From: Bradyrhizobium sp. 1
Lineage (GTDB): Bacteria > Pseudomonadota > Alphaproteobacteria > Rhizobiales > Xanthobacteraceae
DNA length: 64,000 nucleotides
NCBI RefSeq assembly: GCF_023073315.1
Contig: NZ_JADPJH010000018.1
Coordinates: 594,466-658,465 of the forward strand
Direction: 5' to 3'
The notes under the pieces: generated by a model
Told to the model about the DNA's origin: nothing
What the model saw: the letters and a program-made list of their open reading frames with translations, nothing else
Database searches by the model: none
Part shown: positions 1-10,667 of the stretch, in pieces
Layout: each line of letters begins with the position of its first letter
Numbering within the stretch: the first letter of the stretch is position 1
Position numbers and translations under genes: made by a program

Positions 1-49
1 TGAGCAGGCGGCCGCGGCATCCGCCCTTTTGTTGTGCAATCATCCTATT

Positions 50-78
50 TTGAAAATATTGAATATTCAAGAATTGAA
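50..78. promoter_or_regulatory. Cluster of TTGAA/TTCAA half-sites upstream of a MarR gene (candidate operator)
   Basis: Four copies of TTGAA or its complement TTCAA begin at 50, 59, 66 and 74. The middle two form a perfect 12-base palindrome, TTGAATATTCAA, at 59-70. The stretch is AT-rich, unlike the rest of the window, and lies 65-95 bases before the likely start of the MarR gene. MarR dimers commonly bind such palindromes in their own promoters, so an autoregulatory operator is inferred. The other promoter it may serve lies left of the window. Confidence 0.45.
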
Positions 79-119
79 GTGCATATAGATGCAGCATCGA
101 TTGCAAGACATTCACTCAT

Positions 120-578
120 TTGGGTCAAGACGAAGTCTTAGCCGTGGCAAAACCGAACACCCCGATCACCGAACATCTCGCTTATCTGCTCGCGCAGGCC
201 AACCGGGAGATCAACCGGCAGCTGGAACTGCGCTTGAGCAAGGAAGGCGTTCCCGTCGAGCAATGGCGCATCCTGAAGGTGCTGTCGGATGGCGACGGCC
301 ATTCGATGGGCGAGCTCGCGGATGCGGTGCTGCTCAATCATCCGACGCTGACCAAGATGATCGACCGCATGGTCTCCGACACGCTGGTCTATCGCGTGCA
401 GGACCCGAACGACCGCCGCAAGGTGCTGATGTTCATCTCCGACCGCGGCAAGGTGCTGAGCAAGAAGCTCAACTCGCTCGCGGTGGACCAGGAGGAGCAC
501 ATCCTGGAGAGCTACGGCGACAAGTCGACGAGCGAATTGAAGCGGCTGCTGGAGAGCTTAATCGACAGCTCGAATTGA
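120..578 (+). CDS. MarR family winged-helix transcriptional regulator
   Basis: A DNA-binding repressor or activator of the MarR family, about 145-152 residues, the usual size. The winged-helix core spans about residues 40-115, with the recognition-helix region around LLNHPTLTKMIDRM and the typical wing sequence DPNDRRKVLM. There is no ATG at the 5' end: the frame opens at TTG 120, and a GTG at 144 (residue 9) is an equally good start because a GACGAAG stretch lies 8-14 bases before it. It stands alone, convergent with secA, behind a palindrome cluster at 50-78. The ligand and regulated genes cannot be read from the sequence. Confidence 0.88.
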   Translation: MGQDEVLAVAKPNTPITEHLAYLLAQANREINRQLELRLSKEGVPVEQWRILKVLSDGDGHSMGELADAVLLNHPTLTKMIDRMVSDTLVYRVQDPNDRRKVLMFISDRGKVLSKKLNSLAVDQEEHILESYGDKSTSELKRLLESLIDSSN

Positions 579-611
579 TGATTGAGTGAGCCTCAGCTTT
601 CGCGACGCACT

Positions 612-737
612 CAACTGTCATCGCCCGACTCGTGCGCAACCGCGCACTGGATCGGGCGATCCGGTATTCCAGAGACAGCTGTGGTTGACTCGAGAGGCCG
701 CGGCGTACTGGGTCGCCCGGTTAAACCGGGCGACGAC
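612..737. repeat. Dispersed palindromic repeat between convergent genes
   Basis: It holds two nested hairpins. The first pairs CGCCCGA (622-628) with TCGGGCG (652-658) and has an inner GTGCGC/GCGCAC stem. The second is CGCCCGGTTAAACCGGGCG at 714-732. I recall the same consensus from many Bradyrhizobium intergenic regions. It separates the 3' ends of the MarR gene and secA and could end both transcripts, though there is no strong T-run. Confidence 0.6.
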
Positions 738-752
738 AGCGGAATTTAACGG

Positions 753-3593
<2,841 letters not shown>

Positions 3594-3946
3594 GCCTAGT
3601 TCCTGTGTTCGCGATTCAACCGCGTTGCAGCCAAGAAGTTGTCACCCGCCTGCCTATCAACTCACCGTGACGCCCGATGGCGTCAGAGCCCGGACTGCGG
3701 GGGTCATCCGCCATATGGGTGGGAATTGGACAAGTCTGGGTTCAACGGCCAAAAACGCAGCAAAATAAACGCCATCGCCATGGTCGCGACCGGGCAGAGA
3801 TATGGCCCGGTCAGGGCCTTGTCAACGGCGGCCGTATTGCGGCTAATTCATCATTTTGACAGACTTTTCGCGTTGCCAAGCCCCCCTGAATTGGGCGAGT
3901 GTCCGCCCGCTTCGAGCAGCCCCCTGCTTCAACAAAAGGATTTTCC
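3594..3946. other. Intergenic region between divergent secA and foldase gene
   Basis: 353 bases without a supportable gene. It must carry both divergent promoters and the 5' leaders. I see a short hairpin (ACCGGGC ... GCCCGGT, about 3789-3812) and a TTGACA hexamer at 3857-3862 pointing at the foldase gene, but no convincing -10 at the right distance. No riboswitch or secM-like leader peptide is recognisable. Confidence 0.4.
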
Positions 3947-4879
3947 ATGACCACCTCGTTCCCGGTAACCAAAACCGGCCTGCGCTTCGGCCTCGCCACC
4001 GCCTTCGTGGGCTGCCTTGCGCTGGCGCTGATCGCGGGTCCCGGCCGGGCTGCCGACGATCCGGTGCTGGCGAAGGTCAATGGCACTGAAATCAAGAAGA
4101 GCGACGTCGCCATGGCCGAGGAGGAACTCGGACCGAGCCTCGCCCAGATGGACCCGGCGACCAAGGAAGAGAACGTCCTGTCCTTCCTCATCGACATGAA
4201 GATCGTCGGCAAGGCCGCCGAGGACAAGAAGATCGCGGACGGCGAGGAGTTCAAGAAGCGCATGGCGTTCGCCCGCAACCGCCTGCTGATGGACAATTTG
4301 CTGGCCCAGGAAGGCAAGGCCGCCACCACCCCCGACGCCATGAAGAAGGTCTATGAAGAGGCCTCCAAGCAGATCACCGGCGAGCAGGAAGTGCGCGCCC
4401 GCCACATCCTGGTCGAGACCGAGGACGAGGCCAAGGCGGTGAAGGCCGAGCTCGACAAGGGCGCCGATTTCGCCGAGCTCGCCAAGAAAAAGTCCAAGGA
4501 TCCGGGCTCGGCCGATGGCGGCGACCTCGGCTTCTTCACCAAGGAGCAGATGGTGCCGGAATTCTCGGCGGTCGCCTTCGCGCTGGAGCCGGGCAAGATC
4601 TCCGACCCCGTGAAGTCGCAGTTCGGCTGGCACATCATCAAGGTCGAGGAAAAGCGCAGCCGCAAGGCGCCCGATTTCGAGCAGGTCAAGGCCCAGATCG
4701 AGCAGTATGTCACCCGCAAGGCCCAGGCCGACTACGTCGCCAAGCTGCGCGCGGAAGCCAAGGTCGAGCGGATGGACCAGCCGGCGGCGGACGCGAAGTC
4801 GGATGCCAAGCCGGCCGATGCGGCCAAGACCGACGCCAAGCCCTCCGACAGCAAGATGGCGCCGCCCGCAAAGAAGTAA
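3947..4879 (+). CDS. Exported peptidyl-prolyl cis-trans isomerase (parvulin/SurA-PrsA type)
   Basis: A periplasmic foldase that speeds proline isomerisation during folding of exported proteins. The start at 3947 is set by AAAAGGA six bases upstream; an upstream in-frame ATG at 3899 has no such site. Residues 1-36 form a signal peptide ending near GRA-ADDP. A SurA-N-like helical part follows, then a parvulin domain at about 145-240 with VRARHILVETEDEA and DGGDLGFFTKEQMVPEF, both parvulin signatures. The C-terminal 35 residues are a low-complexity tail rich in Asp, Ala, Lys and Pro. It faces secA, and the pairing fits a secretion and folding role. Confidence 0.93.
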   Translation: MTTSFPVTKTGLRFGLATAFVGCLALALIAGPGRAADDPVLAKVNGTEIKKSDVAMAEEELGPSLAQMDPATKEENVLSFLIDMKIVGKAAEDKKIADGEEFKKRMAFARNRLLMDNLLAQEGKAATTPDAMKKVYEEASKQITGEQEVRARHILVETEDEAKAVKAELDKGADFAELAKKKSKDPGSADGGDLGFFTKEQMVPEFSAVAFALEPGKISDPVKSQFGWHIIKVEEKRSRKAPDFEQVKAQIEQYVTRKAQADYVAKLRAEAKVERMDQPAADAKSDAKPADAAKTDAKPSDSKMAPPAKK

Positions 4880-4925
4880 GAATTCGCTGTCACTTCGGTG
4901 ACGTGAAGAGTATCTAAGCCTTCGT

Positions 4926-4976
4926 GATGCCCGGCCCTAAGCGCGAAGCGTGTCTTCGCCAAGAGGGCCGGGCATC
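4926..4976. repeat. Inverted repeat (GATGCCCGGCCCT ... AGGGCCGGGCATC)
   Basis: Perfect 13-base arms (4926-4938 and 4964-4976) around a 25-base loop. It follows the foldase gene and precedes argJ, and belongs to a short palindrome family seen again at 32545-32567. It falls inside the 5' extension of the argJ frame, which argues that this extension is not translated. Confidence 0.65.
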
Positions 4977-5010
4977 TGCATATCCAGACCTCATCAAGGC
5001 GCGCCCTCCG

Positions 5011-6252
5011 ATGTCCTCCTCCGTCTCCCCGCTCGCCCCCAAATCTGTTCCCGACATGCCCACCATCGCGGGCATCCGTCTCGCGACGGCCGAGGCCGGC
5101 ATCCGCTACAAGAACCGCACCGACGTGCTGCTGGCGGTGATGGACAAGGGCACCGCGGTCGCCGGCGTCTTCACCAAGTCGAAGTGCCCCTCCGCGCCGG
5201 TCGAATGGTGCCGTGCTAAACTGAAGGGCGGCAAGGCGCGCGCGCTGGTGGTCAATTCCGGCAATGCCAACGCCTTCACCGGCAAGACCGGCCGCAGCTC
5301 CACCGCGCTGACCGCGAAGATCGCGGCCAAGGCCGTCGGGTGCAGCGAGGGTGAAATCTTCCTGGCCTCGACCGGCGTGATCGGCGAGCCGCTGGATGCA
5401 ACCAAGTTCGACGGCGTGCTCGGCCGCCTCGCCGAGACCACCGAGCCCGGCGACTATCTCGCTGCGGCCAAGGCGATCATGACCACGGACACCTTCCCGA
5501 AGGTCGCGACCGCGACCGTCAAGCTCGGCAAGGCCAAGGTCACCATCAACGGCATGGCCAAGGGCGCCGGCATGATCGCGCCGGACATGGCGACGATGCT
5601 GTGCTTTATCTTCACCGACGCGCCGATTGCGCCCGCCGCGCTGCAGGCGCTGCTCAAGGCCGGCGTTGAGGACACGTTTAACGCAGTGACGATCGACGGC
5701 GACACCTCGACGTCGGACACGCTGCTCGCGTTTGCAACCGGCGCTGCCGCCGAACACGGCGCGCCAAAGATCAGCCGCGCCAGCGATCCCAGGCTGAAGG
5801 CCTTCGTCAAAGCCTTCAACCAGGTGCTCGCCAATCTGTCCGAGCAAGTCGCCCGCGACGGCGAAGGCGCGCGAAAACTGGTCGAGATCACCGTCGAGGG
5901 CGCCAAGACCAAGGCTTCCGCCCGCAAGATCGCGATGTCGATTGCGAACTCGCCACTGGTCAAGACCGCGATCGCCGGCGAGGACGCCAATTGGGGCCGC
6001 GTCGTGATGGCGGTCGGCAAGGCCGGCGAGCCTGCCGATCGCGACAAGCTGTCGATTTCCTTCAACGGCATCCGCGTCGCCAAGAGTGGCGCGCGCGATC
6101 CGTCCTATGACGAAGCCCAGGTGTCGGAAGCGATGAAGGCGCCGGAGATCGCGATCAAGGTCTCGCTCGGCCTCGGCAAGGGCCGCGACCGCGTGCTGAC
6201 CTGCGACCTCACCAAGGAATATATCGCGATCAACGGGGACTACAGGTCGTAG
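5011..6252 (+). CDS. argJ: Bifunctional glutamate N-acetyltransferase / amino-acid acetyltransferase ArgJ
   Basis: Moves the acetyl group from N-acetylornithine to glutamate in the cyclic arginine pathway; bifunctional members can also acetylate glutamate from acetyl-CoA. The 413-residue protein carries the self-cleavage motif APDMATML, with Thr195 as the new N-terminal nucleophile of the beta chain. [10 protein letters not shown] and [14 protein letters not shown] are also family blocks. The start at 5011 ([11 protein letters not shown]) is chosen over 4924 because the upstream part is a palindromic repeat. The C-terminus [11 protein letters not shown] is typical. Probably a single-gene transcription unit. 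Confidence 0.97.
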   Translation: MSSSVSPLAPKSVPDMPTIAGIRLATAEAGIRYKNRTDVLLAVMDKGTAVAGVFTKSKCPSAPVEWCRAKLKGGKARALVVNSGNANAFTGKTGRSSTALTAKIAAKAVGCSEGEIFLASTGVIGEPLDATKFDGVLGRLAETTEPGDYLAAAKAIMTTDTFPKVATATVKLGKAKVTINGMAKGAGMIAPDMATMLCFIFTDAPIAPAALQALLKAGVEDTFNAVTIDGDTSTSDTLLAFATGAAAEHGAPKISRASDPRLKAFVKAFNQVLANLSEQVARDGEGARKLVEITVEGAKTKASARKIAMSIANSPLVKTAIAGEDANWGRVVMAVGKAGEPADRDKLSISFNGIRVAKSGARDPSYDEAQVSEAMKAPEIAIKVSLGLGKGRDRVLTCDLTKEYIAINGDYRS

Positions 6253-6270
6253 CGTCCGCTGCTCTCTAAC

Positions 6271-6414
6271 CGTCATCCTGAGGTGCGAGTGGCGCGATGC
6301 GAAAGCATCGCGCCGGGAGCCTCGAAAGATGCACGGCCACGCCGCCGCCGTACGGAGAAAGCCCGGCTTGTCGCCCTTCGAGGGCCGCTAAGAAGCGGCC
6401 GCCTCGGGGTGACG
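6271..6414. repeat. Dispersed repeat with CGTCATCCTGAGG / CCTCGGGGTGACG ends
   Basis: An imperfect long palindrome. The ends CGTCATCCTGAGG (6271-6283) and CCTCGGGGTGACG (6402-6414) pair, and the middle holds GCGCGATGC/GCATCGCGC. I recall this element as common in alphaproteobacterial intergenic regions. It lies between the 3' ends of argJ and a convergent TadE/G-like gene. Confidence 0.6.
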
Positions 6415-6435
6415 GTGATGGAGCTTTGCTTCAAA

Positions 6436-7794
6436 TCACCCCGCGATCCGCGCGTCGGCGACCGCCTTCTTGAACAGCGCGTTCATCGCGTCCGAAATAC
6501 CCTGGGTAGGGCTGACCTCGAAATAGAATCCCGGCGAAGCGCAGCTCTGCATGTTCTGCGCGATCTTGCTGTTCGGAGACGGCCCCCACGTCCCGGCGTT
6601 GAAGGGCGATATCCACGTGTTGTACCAGTTGTCAGTAGGGGGCTGGTACGTCGTGTACAGCACCGCGATCTTGATACCGCGGTTCTTGATCGTCGTGCAG
6701 AGCGCCGGGTTGATCGGCGACTGACAGCGGTTCGTTGGCGTGTAAAGAGGATACGAAGCCGATGATACGCTGCACATCGTCGTGCCCGAGTTGGTTTCGT
6801 CGGCGACGCCATCGGATACAAAGAACAGATATTTCAGCGGTGACGCGGATGTGCCAGCTCCCGGCGAGGCGATTGCGCTATTGATCGCAGGAAAAATAGT
6901 GGTGAAGGGCGTGTCTTTGTCGGCCGTATACGAATCATTCTGACCAGCGACCGCCATCAGGTCGATGCTTCCCGCCGCGGTCTTGGCGGACGTCAGGCTC
7001 GACGAGAGCGAAAACAGATTTCTCAATCCGATCGTCGCTGACGCAGCGCCGAAATCGTAGATCGCCATTCTGAACTGGCTGGTATAGGTCTGCGTGTTCT
7101 GGGCTGTGTCCATCAAGTTCGCGCTCGCCTGGCGCACCACGTCGATTCGGGTGGTGATGCCATTTGCCTTGGCTATGTCGTAGTTGCTCGTGCCCGCGCT
7201 CTTGGATGTGTCGTGACACGCGAATGCGCATCCGCCCGTCTTTGCCTGCATATTCGTGATGTCGGTCGGTGTCGCTGCGACACCCATCGACGGCGAATTG
7301 TCCAGGAGGAGATAGAAGTCGACATAGAGCGGCATGTTGGCCGTTGACGTCGACGTGCCGCTCATGGTCAGCGCGGTCTGGCCGATCAGGCCGAGAAACA
7401 TGGTGTTGATGGTGGCGGTGAACGAGACGGTCGCGTTGACGGTCGAGCCGGTCTTGACGACGGTCGGGGTGACGCTGTTGAGCGTATAGCCGGTCAGATT
7501 GGCGCGATTGGCGTCGAAGATGTTCTGGGCGTCGGTGACACCAACGGAAATCGAACCATCCGACGTCATCGTACCCGCGGCGATAAAGGCCGGCGAGGCC
7601 TTGGCAATCGCACCGACGCTGGCCGCGTCGGCCGCGGCTTGCAGCTTGGATCGGACCTGCGTCGCGCGGGAGTAATCGACCGCATAGCCAACCATCGCGA
7701 TCAGCGGAACGCAGCAGATTGCGAAGATCACCGCGACATTGCCGCGCTGGTCGCGGGCAAATCGGCGCGAGAAGGTTTGAAGCGCAGCGCGCAT
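6436..7794 (-). CDS. TadE/TadG-like pilus assembly protein with von Willebrand factor A fold (copy 1)
   Basis: A 452-residue protein. An N-terminal TadE/G segment (DQRGNVAVIFA at about 15-25, then a hydrophobic helix at 20-40 and the AVDYSRA motif) should anchor it in the membrane with the rest outside the cytoplasm. A von Willebrand A-like domain follows, with the metal-site motif DNSPS (Asp165, Ser167, Ser169). Just after it comes CAFACHDT (Cys189, Cys193, His194). The closest relative in the window is the gene at 48801-50102, with the same order of motifs. No other tad/flp pilus gene is nearby, so a role in a Tad pilus is only an inference. No strong ribosome binding site is seen. Confidence 0.85.
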   Translation of the reverse strand: MRAALQTFSRRFARDQRGNVAVIFAICCVPLIAMVGYAVDYSRATQVRSKLQAAADAASVGAIAKASPAFIAAGTMTSDGSISVGVTDAQNIFDANRANLTGYTLNSVTPTVVKTGSTVNATVSFTATINTMFLGLIGQTALTMSGTSTSTANMPLYVDFYLLLDNSPSMGVAATPTDITNMQAKTGGCAFACHDTSKSAGTSNYDIAKANGITTRIDVVRQASANLMDTAQNTQTYTSQFRMAIYDFGAASATIGLRNLFSLSSSLTSAKTAAGSIDLMAVAGQNDSYTADKDTPFTTIFPAINSAIASPGAGTSASPLKYLFFVSDGVADETNSGTTMCSVSSASYPLYTPTNRCQSPINPALCTTIKNRGIKIAVLYTTYQPPTDNWYNTWISPFNAGTWGPSPNSKIAQNMQSCASPGFYFEVSPTQGISDAMNALFKKAVADARIAG

Positions 7795-7930
7795 AGGTTG
7801 GGCCCGGAGTGGTTGTGCGGTTCCACCCTAGGAACAGTCGATTAAATATGACTTATGGAGACCGTAGAAACGCGAGCCGTGACGAGGTTAACAAGGCGTT
7901 GCGGACGATCTTCAGCGAGCGACATCACTT

Positions 7931-8341
7931 ATGGCCGATCTCAAACTGACACTGGTGGTGGCCTGCGCGCTGGTCGACGCCGATAACCGCGTCCTGATCG
8001 CGCAGCGCCCCGAGGGCAAGGCGCTGGCCGGCCTCTGGGAATTTCCCGGCGGCAAGTGCGAACCCGGCGAGCGGCCGGAGCAGAGCCTGATCCGCGAGCT
8101 CCACGAAGAGCTCGGCATCACCGTTGCCGAGCCGTGCCTGGCCCCGCTGACGTTTGCGAGCTACGGCTACGAGACCTTCCACCTGTTGATGCCGCTCTAC
8201 ATCTGCCGGCGCTGGGAGGGGCAGGTGGCGGGCCGCGAAGGCCAAAACCTCGCCTGGGTTCGCGCCAACAAGCTGCGCGACTACCCGATGCCGCCGGCGG
8301 ATATTCCGCTGATCCCGCATTTGATTGATTTGCTGATGTGA
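7931..8341 (+). CDS. mutT: 8-oxo-dGTP diphosphatase MutT (Nudix hydrolase)
   Basis: Cleans the nucleotide pool by hydrolysing 8-oxo-dGTP, preventing A:T to C:G changes. The 136-residue protein has the full Nudix box at residues 41-63 (G-x5-E-x7-REL-x-EE-x-G-I: GGKCEPGE ... RELHEELGI). The sequence GLWEFPGGK just before it is typical of MutT and separates it from general Nudix enzymes. It is divergent from the TadE/G-like gene and followed by a palindromic repeat. Confidence 0.93.
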   Translation: MADLKLTLVVACALVDADNRVLIAQRPEGKALAGLWEFPGGKCEPGERPEQSLIRELHEELGITVAEPCLAPLTFASYGYETFHLLMPLYICRRWEGQVAGREGQNLAWVRANKLRDYPMPPADIPLIPHLIDLLM

Positions 8342-8350
8342 GTTCGCGCT

Positions 8351-8466
8351 GTGCCCCGGACGCAGCGTAGCGCTCCTTCAGCGGTGCGCCGCTGAGCCGG
8401 GGCCCGCAGCAGCGTACTGGACGATGCTTCGCATTGCCAGGGAACGCTGCAGCGCGTCCGGGACAC
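8351..8466. repeat. Dispersed GTGCCCCGGACGC ... GCGTCCGGGACAC repeat, copy 1
   Basis: Ends GTGCCCCGGACGC (8351-8363) and GCGTCCGGGACAC (8454-8466) are near-perfect inverted repeats; the interior includes GCGCTCCTTCAGCGG and GCCGGGGCCC. A related copy lies at 9365-9499. The two copies bracket the methyltransferase gene. Confidence 0.65.
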
Positions 8467-8469
8467 GCG

Positions 8470-9318
8470 TCACTCTTTCCCCGCCTTCTTCACCGCCTCC
8501 GCCAGACTGGCTTTTGCCGACCCCGGCTTGAGCGGCTGCTGCTGGCTCGCATGCGGGGCCCAGCCTGAGAGCCAGATGATGTCGAATGTCGCGCGGATGC
8601 GGCCGTCGGCATCGGCGAAGCGCTCGGCATAGATTTCGGCCATGCGCAGCAGGGTCGCGCGCCGGCTCGGCGTGCGCCTCCGCTCGATCAGCACATTGGC
8701 TGCACCCATGCGGCGGAGATCCTGCATCAGCGCAAACGCATTGGAATAACGCACCACGACGCGATCGACGTCGGTGACCGGCAGCGCAAAGCCCGCCCGC
8801 TGCAACAGCGCGCCGATGTCTCTGAGATCAGCGAACGGCGCGACGCGTGGCGACACGCCGCCCTCGCATTCGGCTTCCGCCGCGGCAAAGGCCTGGCGCA
8901 GCTCGGTCAGGCTGTCGCCGCCGATCATCGCGGCCAGCAGCAGCCCGTCCGGCCTCAGCGCACGGCGGATTTGCGCGAACACGCCGGGCAGATCGTTGAC
9001 GAATTGCAGCGCTAGCGCCGAGACGACGAGATCGAGGCTTTCCGGCGCGAACGGCAATTTTTCCGCGCCCGCCGCATCGAGTACGATCCGTTCGATGGAA
9101 CGCAGCCGCGTGCGCAAAACCGCGAGCCCTTCACCCGGCGTCCAGAGATCAGCGGCGGCATTAAACTCGCGCATCACGGCAGCCAACCGGTCGGACATAT
9201 CCTCGGCAACACGATCGAGCAGGAATGTCACCTCGCCTTGCGCATGCGCGCGGCGCTGCCGCGCATGTAGCAGCGCGCGATCGAACAAAGCGGGCGGGGT
9301 TTGCGGGGTCTGGACCAT
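8470..9318 (-). CDS. SAM-dependent methyltransferase-like protein (BioC / NDUFAF5-like)
   Basis: A class I methyltransferase-fold protein. The start at 9318 (MVQTPQTPPALFDRALLHAR) gives 282 residues; the frame opens earlier but the extension runs towards a dispersed repeat. DRALLHARQRRA near the N-terminus, SLDLVVSALALQFVND in the middle and the C-terminal YAERFADADGRIRATFDIIWLSGWAPH are typical of the family containing the complex I assembly factor NDUFAF5. The glycine-rich SAM motif (normally DxGxGxG) is weak here: the matching segment reads VLRTRLRSIERIVLDAAG. SAM binding may be altered. It is divergent from the comF-like gene. Confidence 0.75.
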   Translation of the reverse strand: MVQTPQTPPALFDRALLHARQRRAHAQGEVTFLLDRVAEDMSDRLAAVMREFNAAADLWTPGEGLAVLRTRLRSIERIVLDAAGAEKLPFAPESLDLVVSALALQFVNDLPGVFAQIRRALRPDGLLLAAMIGGDSLTELRQAFAAAEAECEGGVSPRVAPFADLRDIGALLQRAGFALPVTDVDRVVVRYSNAFALMQDLRRMGAANVLIERRRTPSRRATLLRMAEIYAERFADADGRIRATFDIIWLSGWAPHASQQQPLKPGSAKASLAEAVKKAGKE

Positions 9319-9364
9319 GCCGCTGGTTACGCCGATCATGGCCGCGATTGCAATCTCCTCTCTC

Positions 9365-9499
9365 GTGTCCCGGACGCGGTGCGGCACGAAGTGACGCTCC
9401 GCAGAGCCGGGCCCCAGAGGGCGACACGGTGCGATGCGGCGAGATGGGCCCGGCTCTGCAGCGCACCGCTGAAGGAGCGCTGCGCTGCGTCCGGGGCAC
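9365..9499. repeat. Dispersed repeat, copy 2 (GTGTCCCGGACGC ... GCGTCCGGGGCAC)
   Basis: The same family as 8351-8466. Outer arms at 9365-9377 and 9487-9499 pair, and the inner GCCGGGCCC/GGGCCCGGC arms also pair. It occupies the space between the divergent methyltransferase and comF-like genes, so both promoters must lie within or beside it. Confidence 0.65.
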
Positions 9500-9546
9500 G
9501 AGACCGTGGCTTGAGCGGATTGTCGGCTAACGCTAGCCTCTCTTCC

Positions 9547-10344
9547 ATGTCATCCGACACCGCCCCCACCCGCTCCATCGCCGCGCCGCTCCGTGCCGCG
9601 TGGACGGCAGGCCGCCACGTCCTGACGCGGGCAGCACGGCTCGCGCTCGACATCGCGCTGCCGACGCTGTGCGTATCCTGTCGCGAGCCGGTCGACGGCG
9701 AGGGCGTTTGCGCGGCATGCTGGGCAAAACTGTCGTTCATTGAACGGCCTTATTGCCCACGCCTCGGCATTCCCTTCGTGTATGATCCCGGCCCCGACAT
9801 GCTGTCGATGGAGGCGATCGCGAGCCCGCCGGCTTACCAGCGGGCACGCGCGGCGGTGCGCTATGACGATGTTGCGCGCACGCTGGTGCATGCACTGAAA
9901 TACCAGGACCGCACCGATCTGGCGCCGGCCATGGGCCGCTGGATGGCGCGCGCGGGCGGCGAGCTGCTCGCCGGCGCCGACATGCTGATTCCCGTTCCCC
10001 TGCATTGGCGGCGGGCCTGGCGCCGCCGCTACAACCAGTCCGGGGCGCTGGCGCGAATCATCGAGCGGCAGAGCGGGGTCAAGGTGCGGGGCGAGGTGCT
10101 GCGCCGGGTGCGCGCCACCGAGCAGCAGATCGGCCTGTCGCGAGCCCAGCGCGCCACCAATGTGCAGGGCGCATTCCAGGTATCCCCCGACCGTCAGGCC
10201 GAGGTCCAGGGCCGGCGGATCGTCCTGATCGACGATGTCCTGACCTCAGGTGCGACGCTGGATGCCTGCGCGCGGGCCTTGCTCCGCGCCAAAGCGGCCC
10301 AGGTCGACGTGCTGGTCTTCGCCCGGGTTGTCGAGAGCCGGTGA
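9547..10344 (+). CDS. ComF family protein (phosphoribosyltransferase fold)
   Basis: A 265-residue ComF/GntX-type protein. The N-terminus carries a four-cysteine zinc ribbon (CVSC ... CAAC, about residues 39-60). The second cysteine pair found in some ComF proteins is missing here (PYCPRLGIPF). The C-terminal part is a type I phosphoribosyltransferase with the PRPP loop IVLIDDVLTSGAT. The start is ATG 9547, because the upstream frame runs into the dispersed repeat. In naturally competent bacteria ComF acts in DNA uptake; its role in rhizobia is not established. It precedes a glutaredoxin gene by 47 bases. Confidence 0.88.
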   Translation: MSSDTAPTRSIAAPLRAAWTAGRHVLTRAARLALDIALPTLCVSCREPVDGEGVCAACWAKLSFIERPYCPRLGIPFVYDPGPDMLSMEAIASPPAYQRARAAVRYDDVARTLVHALKYQDRTDLAPAMGRWMARAGGELLAGADMLIPVPLHWRRAWRRRYNQSGALARIIERQSGVKVRGEVLRRVRATEQQIGLSRAQRATNVQGAFQVSPDRQAEVQGRRIVLIDDVLTSGATLDACARALLRAKAAQVDVLVFARVVESR

Positions 10345-10391
10345 AGTCCCATATAATTCAATGAATTCATGACATGAGAGCGCCAGACAAC

Positions 10392-10667
10392 ATGACCGCT
10401 GCTGTCGAGATCTACACCAGGCCGGGCTGCGGCTATTGTTCCGCCGCCAAATCGCTGCTGACCCGCAAGAAGGTTAATTTCACGGAGTTCGACGTCGCCC
10501 GGAACGCGTCCTGGCGCGACGAGATGTACGATCGTGCCGGCGAAGGTTCGACCTTCCCGCAGATCTGGATCGGCGGCACCCATATCGGCGGTTGTGACGA
10601 CCTCTACGCGCTCGACCGCGAAGGCAAGCTCGACGGCATGCTCGAAAGCGTGAAGGCGGTGTCATGA
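10392..10667 (+). CDS. grxC: Glutaredoxin 3 (dithiol, CGYC)
   Basis: A small glutathione-dependent thiol-disulfide oxidoreductase of 91 residues. The active site CGYC is at residues 13-16, followed by the glutathione-binding blocks TFPQIWIGG and GGCDDL. ATG 10392 is preferred to ATG 10374 because the mature-like sequence begins MTAAVEIYTRPGCGYC. Its stop overlaps the next start (ATGA at 10664-10667), so it is translationally coupled to the nitrilase-family gene. Confidence 0.95.
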   Translation: MTAAVEIYTRPGCGYCSAAKSLLTRKKVNFTEFDVARNASWRDEMYDRAGEGSTFPQIWIGGTHIGGCDDLYALDREGKLDGMLESVKAVS

